From Thalassolituus alkanivorans (GTDB lineage Bacteria; Pseudomonadota; Gammaproteobacteria; Pseudomonadales; Oceanobacteraceae), in assembly GCF_020447205.1 (NCBI RefSeq), contig NZ_JAJAEL010000049.1, positions 19,562-53,620 of the forward strand: 34,059 nucleotides of DNA, given 5' to 3'. How positions within the stretch are numbered: position 1 is the first letter of the stretch; each line of letters begins with the position of its first letter. Positions 18,297 to 24,973 of this stretch are shown here, one piece after another. The position numbers were made by a program, and so were the translations under genes. The notes beneath the pieces are model-generated. The model made no database searches. It had not been told where the DNA came from and saw nothing but the letters and a program-made list of their open reading frames with translations.

Positions 18297-18698
18297 GTGA
18301 AAAAACTTCTGATGTTTGCTGCGCTTGTATTAGCTGGCTGTGGTGCTGATGATAAGTCTGAAGAGACTTCCATCGCCTGCAACTCTTACAACATTCTTAA
18401 TGCCACGAACTATGAGCTCAAATTTACTCTGAAAGAACGGGCAGAGACAGCTCCGCGGATATGGACTTTGCCTCAAGGGGACGATTACTGGTTTTTATAC
18501 TGCCATGCGTCAGACCGTTGGAATGGCGGCCCATTATTGGATAAGAATGTGGAAAGTATTCAGGTTACAACCATTGGCTATGATCCTGAGCTGACGTTTA
18601 CCATTCCGTTGGATGTCACCTTCTGGGTGGCCGAAAACTATCCGGAAGATTGGACAGTTAAATATCGCTTTAACTTGTTGGATACGTATTTAAGGTAG
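18297..18698 (+). CDS. small lipoprotein of unknown function
   Basis: 133-aa product starting at GTG 18297: MKKLLMFAALVLAGC is a textbook lipoprotein signal with lipobox LAGC (Cys15). Asp is not at +2 (sequence CGADD), so outer-membrane sorting is expected. The mature domain has two further cysteines (IACNSYN and LYCHAS) and many aromatic residues in what looks like a beta-sandwich. No family recognised. TATAAT at 18242-18247 is a likely -10. Confidence 0.7.
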   Translation: MKKLLMFAALVLAGCGADDKSEETSIACNSYNILNATNYELKFTLKERAETAPRIWTLPQGDDYWFLYCHASDRWNGGPLLDKNVESIQVTTIGYDPELTFTIPLDVTFWVAENYPEDWTVKYRFNLLDTYLR

Positions 18699-18731
18699 TT
18701 CTAAGACCTCCGGCGGCTACTTTGAAAGAAT

Positions 18732-18772
18732 AAAAAAGCCAGAATCCGGCGCTTACCGAATTCAGGCTTTTT
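18732..18772. terminator. terminator after the small lipoprotein gene
   Basis: AAAAAGCC/GGCTTTTT outer arms enclose GAATCCGG/CCGAATTC (one mismatch). There are A-runs and T-runs on both sides, so it can act in both directions, serving also the minus-strand gene at 18886. Confidence 0.85.
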
Positions 18773-18885
18773 GGGTTTCAGGTCTGGAATCTTTGGTCTG
18801 ATATCCGGGGCAGGGCAGCAAGAGGGGGATATTGGTATGTGGCAGATATACCGGTTGCCGACACTTAATTCCCTGCTCGATATTA

Positions 18886-19104
18886 CTAACCGCTGATGGC
18901 CGCAATTTTTTCCTTCAGTTTGGCCTGATCACGCTCAAAGCTGGCCTTCTTCTTTTGCTCTTTTTCAATCATCGCCGCAGGAACCCGGGATATAAAACCA
19001 TCGTTGTTCAGTTTGTTATCGATGCGGTGAATTTCGTCTTCCAGACGTTCCACTTCGGCGGCGAGGCGGGTGAGTTCATCGGTGTTTTCCATCAGGTCGG
19101 TCAT
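18886..19104 (-). CDS. free-standing ValS-type tRNA-binding arm (coiled-coil hairpin) protein
   Basis: 72-aa product that aligns over almost its full length with the C-terminal coiled-coil arm of the valyl-tRNA synthetase encoded at 28092-31034. Shared blocks include RL...LE.E..R..NKL.N.GF, PAA..EKE, and SFERD.AKLKEKI versus [13 protein letters not shown]. By eye about half of some 60 aligned positions are identical. It is two helices separated by a PAA turn. In ValRS this arm contacts the tRNA elbow. Start at 19104 has GGAGG upstream; the frame is open to 19134. A role in binding tRNA or ribosomal RNA is inference. It is not a fragment: it has its own start, ribosome site and stop. Confidence 0.8.
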   Translation of the reverse strand: MTDLMENTDELTRLAAEVERLEDEIHRIDNKLNNDGFISRVPAAMIEKEQKKKASFERDQAKLKEKIAAISG

Positions 19105-19314
19105 GGTGATCTTACCTCCGTGTGTATGCTGCACACTATGGCGACTGCCATAGCAAATCTGCTTCAGCTCATTGATAGCGCAGGTTTTTTAGTTGAAACT
19201 CTGCATTAAAGTGTAGCCGCTTTTACGGGTTTTGCCGTAAATAAGCAGCAGGGATGAACTAAGCGCGTAAGCCACCACGCAGGCGGAGTGCATTCCATTA
19301 GTGAGGGTGTGCCG

Positions 19315-20076
19315 ATGAATCCGGTTGTTTGTACCTGGTCAGCCGAACTGCCAGCGGGAACAGAGGTTATCTGGCCGGATGGTTGCCGTGATGTGATCGC
19401 CATTCTGCCGGCCGGACAGCCCGCAGCTCTGCTTTGCAGCGGACTGGACCAAAGCGTGCGCCACATACAATGCCAGACTGCCACGCGCTTTATCGGCGTG
19501 AGGCTGGCACCGGGAGTCCGGTTCGCATGGGAGCGCGACGCCCCGGTCACGCTGCTGAATGACAGTAATCTGCAGCGCTGGTCGGCGCCGCTGCAGCAGC
19601 TGACTGACCAGCACTCTGAGGCACACAACAGCAGCGCCAGTGCGGGCAGTCTGCTGCGTTATCTGCAGCAAAAGATTGATAACCACGCCATAACGCCGCC
19701 GGCCTGGATCAACGCTTACCTGGCTGAGCTTGCCGGATGCAGTGCTTATCCTCCGTCGCCAACAGGCGCTCTGCGCTGGCCGCGCAGCGAACGCAACATG
19801 CGCCGCCTGCTGGTGGAGTACACCGGCAGGCCACCGAGTTACTGGCAACAACTGGCGCGAATCCGCGCGACCGCACGGGCTATTGCCGGTAGTGATGAAC
19901 CACTGGCTGCACTGGCGGCAGAATACCGTTTTGCCGATCAGGCCCATATGAGCCGCGATATCCGCCGCTGGCTAGGATGCACCCCGGCCATGTTACGCGC
20001 AGACAATAACGGCAACGATCAGCGGGCCAACAATCTGGCCCGGCTGAGCGCGCCGGATGCCTTTACCCAGATTTAA
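19315..20076 (+). CDS. AraC-family transcriptional regulator
   Basis: 253-aa protein. The N-terminal domain (WSAELPAGTEVIWPDGCRDVIAIL...FIGVRLAPGVRFAW) is of the 'DUF6597' type found in AraC regulators that sense hydrophobic or DNA-damaging ligands. The C-terminal part carries two helix-turn-helix units: SERNMRRLLVEYTGRPPSYWQQLARIRATARAI, then EPLAALAAEYRFADQAHMSRDIRRWLGCTPAML. Start ATG 19315 has GAGGG upstream. A VOC-domain gene follows convergently; such pairs are common but the targets are not evident here. Confidence 0.87.
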   Translation: MNPVVCTWSAELPAGTEVIWPDGCRDVIAILPAGQPAALLCSGLDQSVRHIQCQTATRFIGVRLAPGVRFAWERDAPVTLLNDSNLQRWSAPLQQLTDQHSEAHNSSASAGSLLRYLQQKIDNHAITPPAWINAYLAELAGCSAYPPSPTGALRWPRSERNMRRLLVEYTGRPPSYWQQLARIRATARAIAGSDEPLAALAAEYRFADQAHMSRDIRRWLGCTPAMLRADNNGNDQRANNLARLSAPDAFTQI

Positions 20077-20106
20077 TCCGGTGGCCGCGATGGCTTATTC
20101 TGCGTC

Positions 20107-20502
20107 TTAATCCTGCGGCAGAAAGAACGGCTCAAACTCCGCCGCAGGCGCAATGGCATGATGGCAATACACCATCACCCCGGCCGGATCGACCACCCCA
20201 AAGCCACGATCCCCCCAGGGGTGATCATCCAGCGTAATCGCCACCGCCAGCCCTGCAGCCGTTAAGTTTTTGTGCAGGGCGTCGGCATCTTCCACGCGGA
20301 TATTCAGAAAAATACCACCACTGAAAGGCACCATCCCCTCCTGTGGCTCCATCAGACACAGCTCCTGCCCGTTGCTGAGGCGCAGCACTACATACCAGCC
20401 ACAATCAAACAGCGGCCGGGCAGCAAAATACTGCTGATAAAAGCGACGGGCCTCCGCCAGCTGGGCCGTAACCACCGTTATGCTTGCCGATTCAATCTTC
20501 AT
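20107..20502 (-). CDS. VOC (glyoxalase/bleomycin-resistance fold) protein
   Basis: 131-aa single VOC module with two beta-alpha-beta-beta-beta halves. SASITVVTAQLAEARRFYQQYFAARPLFDCGWYVVLRLSNGQELCLM comes first; IFLNIRVEDADALHKNLTAAGLAVAITLDDHPWGDRGFGVVDPAGVMVYCH second. The WGDRGFGVVDPAGV stretch is the family hallmark. The metal-ligand pattern is incomplete (no His at the usual first site), so it may be a binding protein rather than a lyase or dioxygenase. GGAGG precedes the start. Confidence 0.88.
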   Translation of the reverse strand: MKIESASITVVTAQLAEARRFYQQYFAARPLFDCGWYVVLRLSNGQELCLMEPQEGMVPFSGGIFLNIRVEDADALHKNLTAAGLAVAITLDDHPWGDRGFGVVDPAGVMVYCHHAIAPAAEFEPFFLPQD

Positions 20503-20539
20503 AAAACCTCCGTTGTATTCAAAGCCCGGCCAGTACAGC

Positions 20540-20842
20540 GCAAATAGTCTCCGCTGTTTTGAATAATTCGGCCAATGCCACAGATCCTGAAAAAGAAGGA
20601 GCTGAAAAATAAAGGCCTGAAGAAGAGTGGCCTAAAAAAGAGGAAGCTGAACAAGGTCAGGACATCTGCGGAACACGATACCGCAAGCGCGTTGGGACGT
20701 TCTGCAGGAAGTGCTATGGGAAGCGCTGTTTCGCAATGTTTTGGGATACGCCGTCGGAAGCATTATTGGAAACGTTGCTGGCAAGAGCCAGCAGCAATTG
20801 ATCAGTAAATTATCAGTTGAGGGGGCCGGTAAAGTCCGATAG
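20540..20842 (+). pseudogene. probable decayed gene (one nonsense codon, one frameshift)
   Basis: No single frame is convincing, but protein-like text continues across frames. One frame reads NNSANATDPEKEGAEK, then TAA (20610-20612), then RPEEEWPKKEEAEQGQD. After about 20665-20690 the sense continues in another frame as RWDVLQEVLWEALFRNVLG followed by YAVGSIIGNVAGKSQQQL and a stop at 20840-20842. The last part has a glycine-zipper membrane helix. The 77-codon frame 20575-20808 is mostly Lys/Arg-rich translation of the wrong frame. The remaining sequence to intI (20843-20990) shows nothing beyond a 22-codon ATG frame at 20847. Confidence 0.35.
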
Positions 20843-20990
20843 TCTAATGAAAAAGCAGGGATTGCTGAACCTACCCGCTCGTCTGAGCAGCGGAACGGAT
20901 GCTGATACTCCCTGAGAACGATATGTGTAAAATCAAATATTGCCGGTCCTGTTATGGCGTGAACAAGGAAGGGCGGCAGCGTGCCTGAAT

Positions 20991-21959
20991 TCAGAACGAT
21001 GCAATGGCATTCAGAGGGCTTGCAGTGCCAGCAAAATGTTGACCAATAACATGGGTATAAATCTGGGTTGTTTTTACATCAAAATGCCCCAGTAACTCCT
21101 GCACGGTGCGAATATCACGACCAGTACGAAGCAGTTCGGTAGCGAAACTGTGCCGGAAGGTATGACAGGTAATGCGCTTATTGGTAAGTCCGGATTTTAT
21201 AACCGCCTGGCGAAGTGCTTTCCGAGGAACAGAGTCATGCAAATGGTGCCGGCAAAGAGTGCCAGTGATCGGGTGATTACATAAACCGGATGATGGAAAC
21301 AAAAACATCCAGGCAGCTTGTCGATAAGCAGAAGGATACTTTTTGGCGAGTCCCCCCGGAATTGAAGGGCCTATGCCCTGCAGGTTGTCGGACTCCTGCA
21401 ACCGAAGTGCGTTATGAATCTCTGCTTCAATAGCAGGGCGTAATAAGGGACTTAAAATGGTTACACGGTCTTTAGCGCCTTTGCCATCATGAACCGTCAA
21501 CGTTCCATGAGAAAAATTAAAGTCTTTCACGCGTAAGTGCAGGCATTCAGTAATACGAAGACCAGAACCAAACAAAAGGGAAAAAATCAGCTTATCGCGC
21601 CCTGAAAGCTCGCGCAGAATCGCGGCAACCTCTGACGTGCTGAGCACTTCGGGTAAGCGTCTCGGCTTGGTTGCAAAGGTAAAATCCAGGTCTCCTAATG
21701 GCTGTTGCAAAAACTGGTTATATAAAAATGCCAGTGCGTTGAGTGCGATTTTTTGCGTATTAATCGCGACGCTACGCTTTGCAGCAAGATAACTCAGGTA
21801 GGCCATGACATCATCGCCGCCCAGCGTCGCCGGATGTTTGAGACGATGAAAACGGATGAAGTCCTTGATCCAGTAAATGTAGGTATGCTCGGTACGGAGG
21901 CTCATTCCGCGCAGGCGCATAAACGTACGAATATCATTCAGGAAGGGGCTTTTACCCAT
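20991..21959 (-). CDS. intI: integron integrase IntI (tyrosine recombinase)
   Basis: 322-aa site-specific recombinase that catalyses attI x attC and attC x attC exchange. N-terminal SAM-like domain: MRLRGMSLRTEHTYIYWI. Catalytic residues by my count: Arg135 (GSGLRITECL), Lys160 (DGKGAKDR), His266 and Arg269 (CHTFRHSFATELL), His292 (ELLGH) and the nucleophile Tyr301 (TQIYTHV). Between Lys160 and His266 lies the IntI-specific insert (about residues 195-245, GLAKKYPSAYRQAAWMFLFP), absent from XerC/D and needed to bind folded attC. GAGG precedes ATG 21959. The gene diverges from the cassette array, and a LexA box covers its promoter. Confidence 0.97.
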   Translation of the reverse strand: MGKSPFLNDIRTFMRLRGMSLRTEHTYIYWIKDFIRFHRLKHPATLGGDDVMAYLSYLAAKRSVAINTQKIALNALAFLYNQFLQQPLGDLDFTFATKPRRLPEVLSTSEVAAILRELSGRDKLIFSLLFGSGLRITECLHLRVKDFNFSHGTLTVHDGKGAKDRVTILSPLLRPAIEAEIHNALRLQESDNLQGIGPSIPGGLAKKYPSAYRQAAWMFLFPSSGLCNHPITGTLCRHHLHDSVPRKALRQAVIKSGLTNKRITCHTFRHSFATELLRTGRDIRTVQELLGHFDVKTTQIYTHVIGQHFAGTASPLNAIASF

Positions 21960-21978
21960 ATCAATACCTCACTCGAAA

Positions 21979-21998
21979 AACTGTATATAAAAACAGTG
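21979..21998 (-). promoter_or_regulatory. LexA (SOS) box in the intI promoter
   Basis: AACTGTATATAAAAACAGTG is a consensus gammaproteobacterial SOS box (CTG-N10-CAG at 21981-21996, AT-rich core). It lies 22 bp upstream of the intI start and contains TATATA, which would serve as the intI -10 on the minus strand. SOS control of integron integrases is established for class 1 and Vibrio integrons; here it is predicted from sequence. Confidence 0.88.
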
Positions 21999-22062
21999 CA
22001 TTTGAGTTTTTTGTGAAATCAATGCGCGTTTAGGCGCGAGTGTAAAGATGTATATGCTCGAA

Positions 22063-22096
22063 TTGACACCAAAGCCAAAAATAAGGGTTATATAAT
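22063..22096 (+). promoter_or_regulatory. candidate cassette promoter Pc
   Basis: A perfect TTGACA (22063-22068) and a perfect TATAAT (22091-22096) face the array but are 22 bp apart. TTATAT at 22088-22093 gives a 19-bp spacer. Position between intI and attI, pointing into cassette 1, suits a Pc promoter; the non-optimal spacing makes its strength uncertain. Confidence 0.45.
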
Positions 22097-22224
22097 CAAC
22101 GAGTTACGAGATTGTCGGAAGTGATCGTGCGCAAAGTGTAAATATGATCGTGGTGCGAAAGCGTGCTTGCGCGTTTTTATCATGGTAAGAGTCTTATTAT
22201 CGGCGCTTTTCGTAACAGTGACAG

Positions 22225-22296
22225 TCGGTTAGGCTCGGAACTTAAAATCAAATGAAGGCGTGTAAATGAGCACGCCTACGAATAAACTGTTATGCA
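22225..22296 (+). other. attI integration site
   Basis: The recombination core is GTTATGC at 22289-22295 (cut after the G). CGCCTACGAA (22273-22282) stands where attI1 has its inverted L box (CGCCCTAAAAC), and GTTAGGC at 22228-22234 is a possible upstream direct-repeat IntI site. A perfect GGCGTG/CACGCC dyad (22257-22262, 22271-22276) lies within. Outer limits are estimated. Confidence 0.7.
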
Positions 22297-22308
22297 TCGG
22301 GAGAGTAC

Positions 22309-22761
22309 ATGCGGAAATATTTAATCCTTTTCTTGTTCATATTCAGCATGCCTTCATGGGCTGAAGAGAGCCCCCAAGATAAAAAGGAGCCCAATTACCT
22401 AGCAGGCTTTCTCCTTGTAGAGGGCCTGTTTGCACTAAATTCATATATGGCGAGTGAATCTCCAGAGGGATACGGAGCACTATTAACTCTATTATCACCT
22501 TTAGGTGTCTCATCAAATGTAAGTGATACTACAAATTATGTAGGTATTGGCGGTGCAATGACTCTTGGCTTATACAATGCTGTAGAACTCAAGGATGAAA
22601 GTTATTCCAAGAGTGAAATATTCAAAAAGAATATGGTGGGCTGGCACTTATTTACAGCCTCAATTTGGTTGTCTGAAAAGTTTACCGGTGACAAGGAGAC
22701 TGTAGCTTATATAGCGCCACTTAATGATGGCACGGTATTGGCTATTAATCACAGATTCTAG
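22309..22761 (+). CDS. cassette 1: secreted or membrane protein of unknown function
   Basis: 150-aa product, 19 bp inside the first cassette, with GGGAG before the ATG. Residues 1-18 (MRKYLILFLFIFSMPSWA) are a signal peptide cleaved before EES. The mature part has two or three moderately hydrophobic stretches (YLAGFLLVEGLFALNSYM, IGGAMTLGLYNAV, WHLFTASIWLSEKF) and ends VLAINHRF, an aromatic terminus seen in outer-membrane proteins. No family recognised. Being first after attI it should be the most strongly expressed cassette. Confidence 0.75.
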   Translation: MRKYLILFLFIFSMPSWAEESPQDKKEPNYLAGFLLVEGLFALNSYMASESPEGYGALLTLLSPLGVSSNVSDTTNYVGIGGAMTLGLYNAVELKDESYSKSEIFKKNMVGWHLFTASIWLSEKFTGDKETVAYIAPLNDGTVLAINHRF

Positions 22762-22765
22762 AAAT

Positions 22766-22879
22766 GCATAACAAGTTTAGCCACATGACAAAAATTGCGT
22801 CACTCCGTTTGTGTACGGGCTTCGCCCTTATAACACAAACAAAACGCCACAATTTTTGCACGTGCTAAAGGCATTATAA
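22766..22879 (+). other. attC site of cassette 1
   Basis: R'' GCATAAC at 22766-22772. The long imperfect palindrome is centred on GTTTGTGT/ACACAAAC (22807-22814, 22833-22840) with an inner GGGC-TTC-GCCC hairpin. R' is ATTATAA at 22873-22879, so the base at the crossover point is A, not the usual G. Length 114 bp. Confidence 0.85.
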
Positions 22880-22891
22880 ATATTTGAAACT

Positions 22892-23203
22892 ATGAAGTAC
22901 CTGAAACAAGTTCTATTTTTCGCGACTTTATTGGTGTTTGGCCTATGGGGTTTTGCCTTCCTTGTTGATGCTATCGATAATCATGCAGACTACGCCGCCA
23001 CTGGGATTATTGAAGATTCGTTAGCTTCGAATGCTGCATATGACTTGGATACACTAAGTAAAATTAGGGAGTCATTAGCGCGCGGAGAGGTTGAAGAGGC
23101 AAATGCTATCATCGACCAGCAAGTTGAGCTCAAGATGGAAATGCTAAAAGCTTGTGTGTCGGAAGCCTGTATCAACCTCAGGGATAGTCGAAATGTTCGA
23201 TGA
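22892..23203 (+). CDS. cassette 2: membrane-anchored helical protein, unknown
   Basis: 103-aa product with one N-terminal hydrophobic span (LKQVLFFATLLVFGLWGFAFLVDAI, residues 4-28). A charged, mostly helical domain follows (LDTLSKIRESLARGEVEEANAIIDQQVELKMEML) that ends with two cysteines (ACVSEACINL). The topology suggests a helical periplasmic or cytoplasmic domain on a single anchor. No ribosome site is visible before ATG 22892; the leader is the AT-rich cassette start. No homologue recognised. Confidence 0.65.
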   Translation: MKYLKQVLFFATLLVFGLWGFAFLVDAIDNHADYAATGIIEDSLASNAAYDLDTLSKIRESLARGEVEEANAIIDQQVELKMEMLKACVSEACINLRDSRNVR

Positions 23204-23206
23204 TAT

Positions 23207-23287
23207 TTATAACAAGCGGCCGTTGATGCCACTGAAAAGCGTGGCGGGACGCGCAAAAAGCGCGCGCCCCAAGGCCGGGCGTTAAAT
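23207..23287 (+). other. attC site of cassette 2
   Basis: R'' TTATAAC (23207-23213), R' GTTAAAT (23281-23287), 81 bp. Inner arms include GGGACGCGC/GCGCGCCCC around an A-rich loop. The R'' complements the cassette's own 5' end TTATAA exactly. Confidence 0.9.
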
Positions 23288-23293
23288 ACAGAT

Positions 23294-23638
23294 ATGCGAA
23301 ACATAGATTGCAGCAATGAGTTTGTCTCGCTTAGCGGCGCTGCCGCTGAATTTTCTTCCTTGGCTAGAGTGATCAGGAAGTCTAAGGCAGGAAAGGAGGC
23401 TGAGTTTATGATTGATAGGAATCGCATCAAGATATCTTGCAGAGGTTCTATGGCTCATATTTTCCGAAGAGGAGATGAGGTAGTAATTTCTTACTCTGAA
23501 TCATGTAAGAGTGGATTGAGCAACCTGATATCTATGCCCTTTGAATGCACTTCAGGCTCAGTGTTTCAGTTTGGACCCACACAGAATCCTGACATATTCC
23601 AAGCGGGCTCTATGGGTTTGGAAATCAAGGTCCGGTGA
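23294..23638 (+). CDS. cassette 3: small cytosolic protein, unknown
   Basis: 114-aa product without signal or membrane segment, starting 12 bp after the cassette border with no clear ribosome site. The sequence looks like a beta-rich fold (EAEFMIDRNRIKISCRGSMAHIFRRGDEVVISYS, then a C-terminal strand MGLEIKVR) with four cysteines. The size and character resemble immunity-type or antitoxin-type cassette proteins, but no family can be named. Confidence 0.65.
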   Translation: MRNIDCSNEFVSLSGAAAEFSSLARVIRKSKAGKEAEFMIDRNRIKISCRGSMAHIFRRGDEVVISYSESCKSGLSNLISMPFECTSGSVFQFGPTQNPDIFQAGSMGLEIKVR

Positions 23639-23640
23639 GT

Positions 23641-23696
23641 ATTTAACAAGTAAAGGCAGGCCGACCGCTTCGCGTCGGCTGTTTTGGGCATTATAC
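23641..23696 (+). other. attC site of cassette 3
   Basis: R'' ATTTAAC (23641-23647), R' ATTATAC (23690-23696), only 56 bp, near the known minimum. The core hairpin is GCCGAC-CGCTTCGC-GTCGGC. As in attC of cassette 1, the crossover base is A instead of G. Confidence 0.85.
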
Positions 23697-23713
23697 CCAA
23701 TGAGAACTCAGCG

Positions 23714-24385
23714 ATGAGCGAGGAATTAGTGGTAGATCTTGAAAAGGCGAAAAACGGGGAAATTCCGTCTCCTTTTGGGAAAGCCGAATATGTCGTACCT
23801 GGCGCCCCTGCGTCGGTTCAGTCTAAAAAGGCGGTAAGAGATGCCTACTTGGCCACCATAAAAAGCCTCTTCAAGAATACTGAATACTTGCTCACTGGTG
23901 AAATCATCCTGAACGTCACGTGGCTACTGCCAGCAAAAAGCAGATTTGAGACTGACGCAAAGGCGGATATTGATAATTGCTTAAAACCTATAATTGATGC
24001 TTTTACCGGGCCTGATGGCTTGTTCATCGATGATTGCCAGCTTCGGGGGCTATACATATGTTGGCGCCACATCACTTCCGAGAAAGAGAGGCTGGTATTC
24101 GAATTTGAATTTCAAGCAGATCAGTACATTTCTAAAGATGAATTAGCATTTGTTCAGCTGGATGGCGCGCTATGCACTCCCGTGAACCTAAATTGGCCTA
24201 AAGAGGCAATAAAACCTTGGGCGGGAATGCTCAAAGCCAATCAAGCCCACAAGAACTTGCTAGATAATCTGGGCGCACCTTATCCAGCTGTTGCGGGGTT
24301 CCTTGGTGGAAGCCAACCTTTCCATCGAACGAGAGTTAATGGCTTCAAAGTGCTATCACTAACTGAGTTTGCGAGTTCTGATTAG
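23714..24385 (+). CDS. cassette 4: RusA-family Holliday-junction resolvase with C-terminal extension
   Basis: 223-aa product. The N-terminal half has the RusA fold marks: FGKAEYVVPGAPASVQSKKAVRDAY, LLTGEIILNVTWLLP, then DAKADIDNCLKPIIDAFTG and GLFIDDCQL. Asp85, Asp87, Lys91 and Asp106 reproduce the spacing of the E. coli RusA catalytic residues (D70, D72, K76, D91). RusA is a homodimeric Mg-dependent nuclease cutting four-way junctions, usually about 120 aa and prophage-borne. Here about 95 extra C-terminal residues follow (residues 130-223) with no recognised domain. The ATG at 23714 is chosen because the frame opens upstream only from a TTG inside attC. Confidence 0.85.
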   Translation: MSEELVVDLEKAKNGEIPSPFGKAEYVVPGAPASVQSKKAVRDAYLATIKSLFKNTEYLLTGEIILNVTWLLPAKSRFETDAKADIDNCLKPIIDAFTGPDGLFIDDCQLRGLYICWRHITSEKERLVFEFEFQADQYISKDELAFVQLDGALCTPVNLNWPKEAIKPWAGMLKANQAHKNLLDNLGAPYPAVAGFLGGSQPFHRTRVNGFKVLSLTEFASSD

Positions 24386-24397
24386 CATGAAGCCAGG

Positions 24398-24474
24398 GTA
24401 TAACAAATCAATTAACTACGCGCCTTTCAGGCGCCGGACGCAGCAAAGCTGCGCCGGTTATTGAGGCGTTAGCA
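24398..24474 (+). other. attC site of cassette 4
   Basis: R'' GTATAAC (24398-24404), R' GTTAGCA (24468-24474), 77 bp. Arms GGCGCCGGACGCAG/CTGCGCCGG pair in part around AGCAAAGCT. Very similar to the attC of cassette 6. Confidence 0.92.
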
Positions 24475-24488
24475 GTCTTTAGGAAGTT

Positions 24489-24920
24489 ATGACCATTATC
24501 GAAGTATTACAGGAAAAACTACTTGGGAATTTCTACTCTTTGTTTAGAGTAGGGAGTGCCTTTGATTTGTACTTTGATGATTTTTGGCTCATTGCACATG
24601 ATGTAATTTCTTCTGATGAAGATGATTTGAATAAACGGTTACTAAATGGGTATCAGCCAGCGGCTGAGGCTATAGACAAAGAGGATGTAGCAAAGAGTAT
24701 TGTACTTTCTGCAACTTTTCAAAAGAAGATTACAAATGTAGAGCTTAATCTTGATTCAAGTTTAGAGCTTACTTTTGAAAATGGGGTGAAATTGCTATTT
24801 CCAACCAATACCGAAGTGGTTGACTGGCAGTGGGCTCTTAATAAGAATGCCCATGACCCATACCTTGGTTTCATTGTAGGTGTATTTGAATCTGGTGAGG
24901 CTCAGCTTGGCAACTGCTAA
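24489..24920 (+). CDS. cassette 5: small cytosolic protein, unknown (immunity-like character)
   Basis: 143-aa acidic protein behind an AGGAAG ribosome site. No signal or membrane segment. YSLFRVGSAFDLYFDDFWLIAHDV near the N-terminus and LELTFENGVKLLFPTNTEVVDWQWAL toward the C-terminus suggest a two-layer alpha/beta fold like those of toxin-immunity proteins, which are common in integron cassettes. The stop overlaps the R'' box of its attC. No specific family assigned. Confidence 0.65.
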   Translation: MTIIEVLQEKLLGNFYSLFRVGSAFDLYFDDFWLIAHDVISSDEDDLNKRLLNGYQPAAEAIDKEDVAKSIVLSATFQKKITNVELNLDSSLELTFENGVKLLFPTNTEVVDWQWALNKNAHDPYLGFIVGVFESGEAQLGNC

Positions 24921-24963
24921 CAAGTGCAGCTTGCCGGACTTGGGTAAACTGTAGGCGTTATAA
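24915..24963 (+). other. attC site of cassette 5
   Basis: R'' TGCTAAC (24915-24921, overlapping the stop codon), R' GTTATAA (24957-24963). At 49 bp it is shorter than typical attC sites. Outer arms TAAC..GTGCAG and CTGT..GCGTTA pair with the usual unpaired bases; the inner stem is weak. Confidence 0.75.
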
Positions 24964-24973
24964 GGCTTATGGA

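Noticed and set aside
20575-20808. 77-codon plus-strand frame before intI
   Set aside because: Lys/Arg-rich and lacking protein-like composition; the neighbouring frames carry the sensible text, so it is treated as part of a decayed gene.
22228-22234. GTTAGGC as an extra cassette border ahead of cassette 1
   Set aside because: A cassette starting here would need a GCCTAAC box before 22289; none exists in the 60 bp, so it is more likely an IntI-binding repeat of attI.
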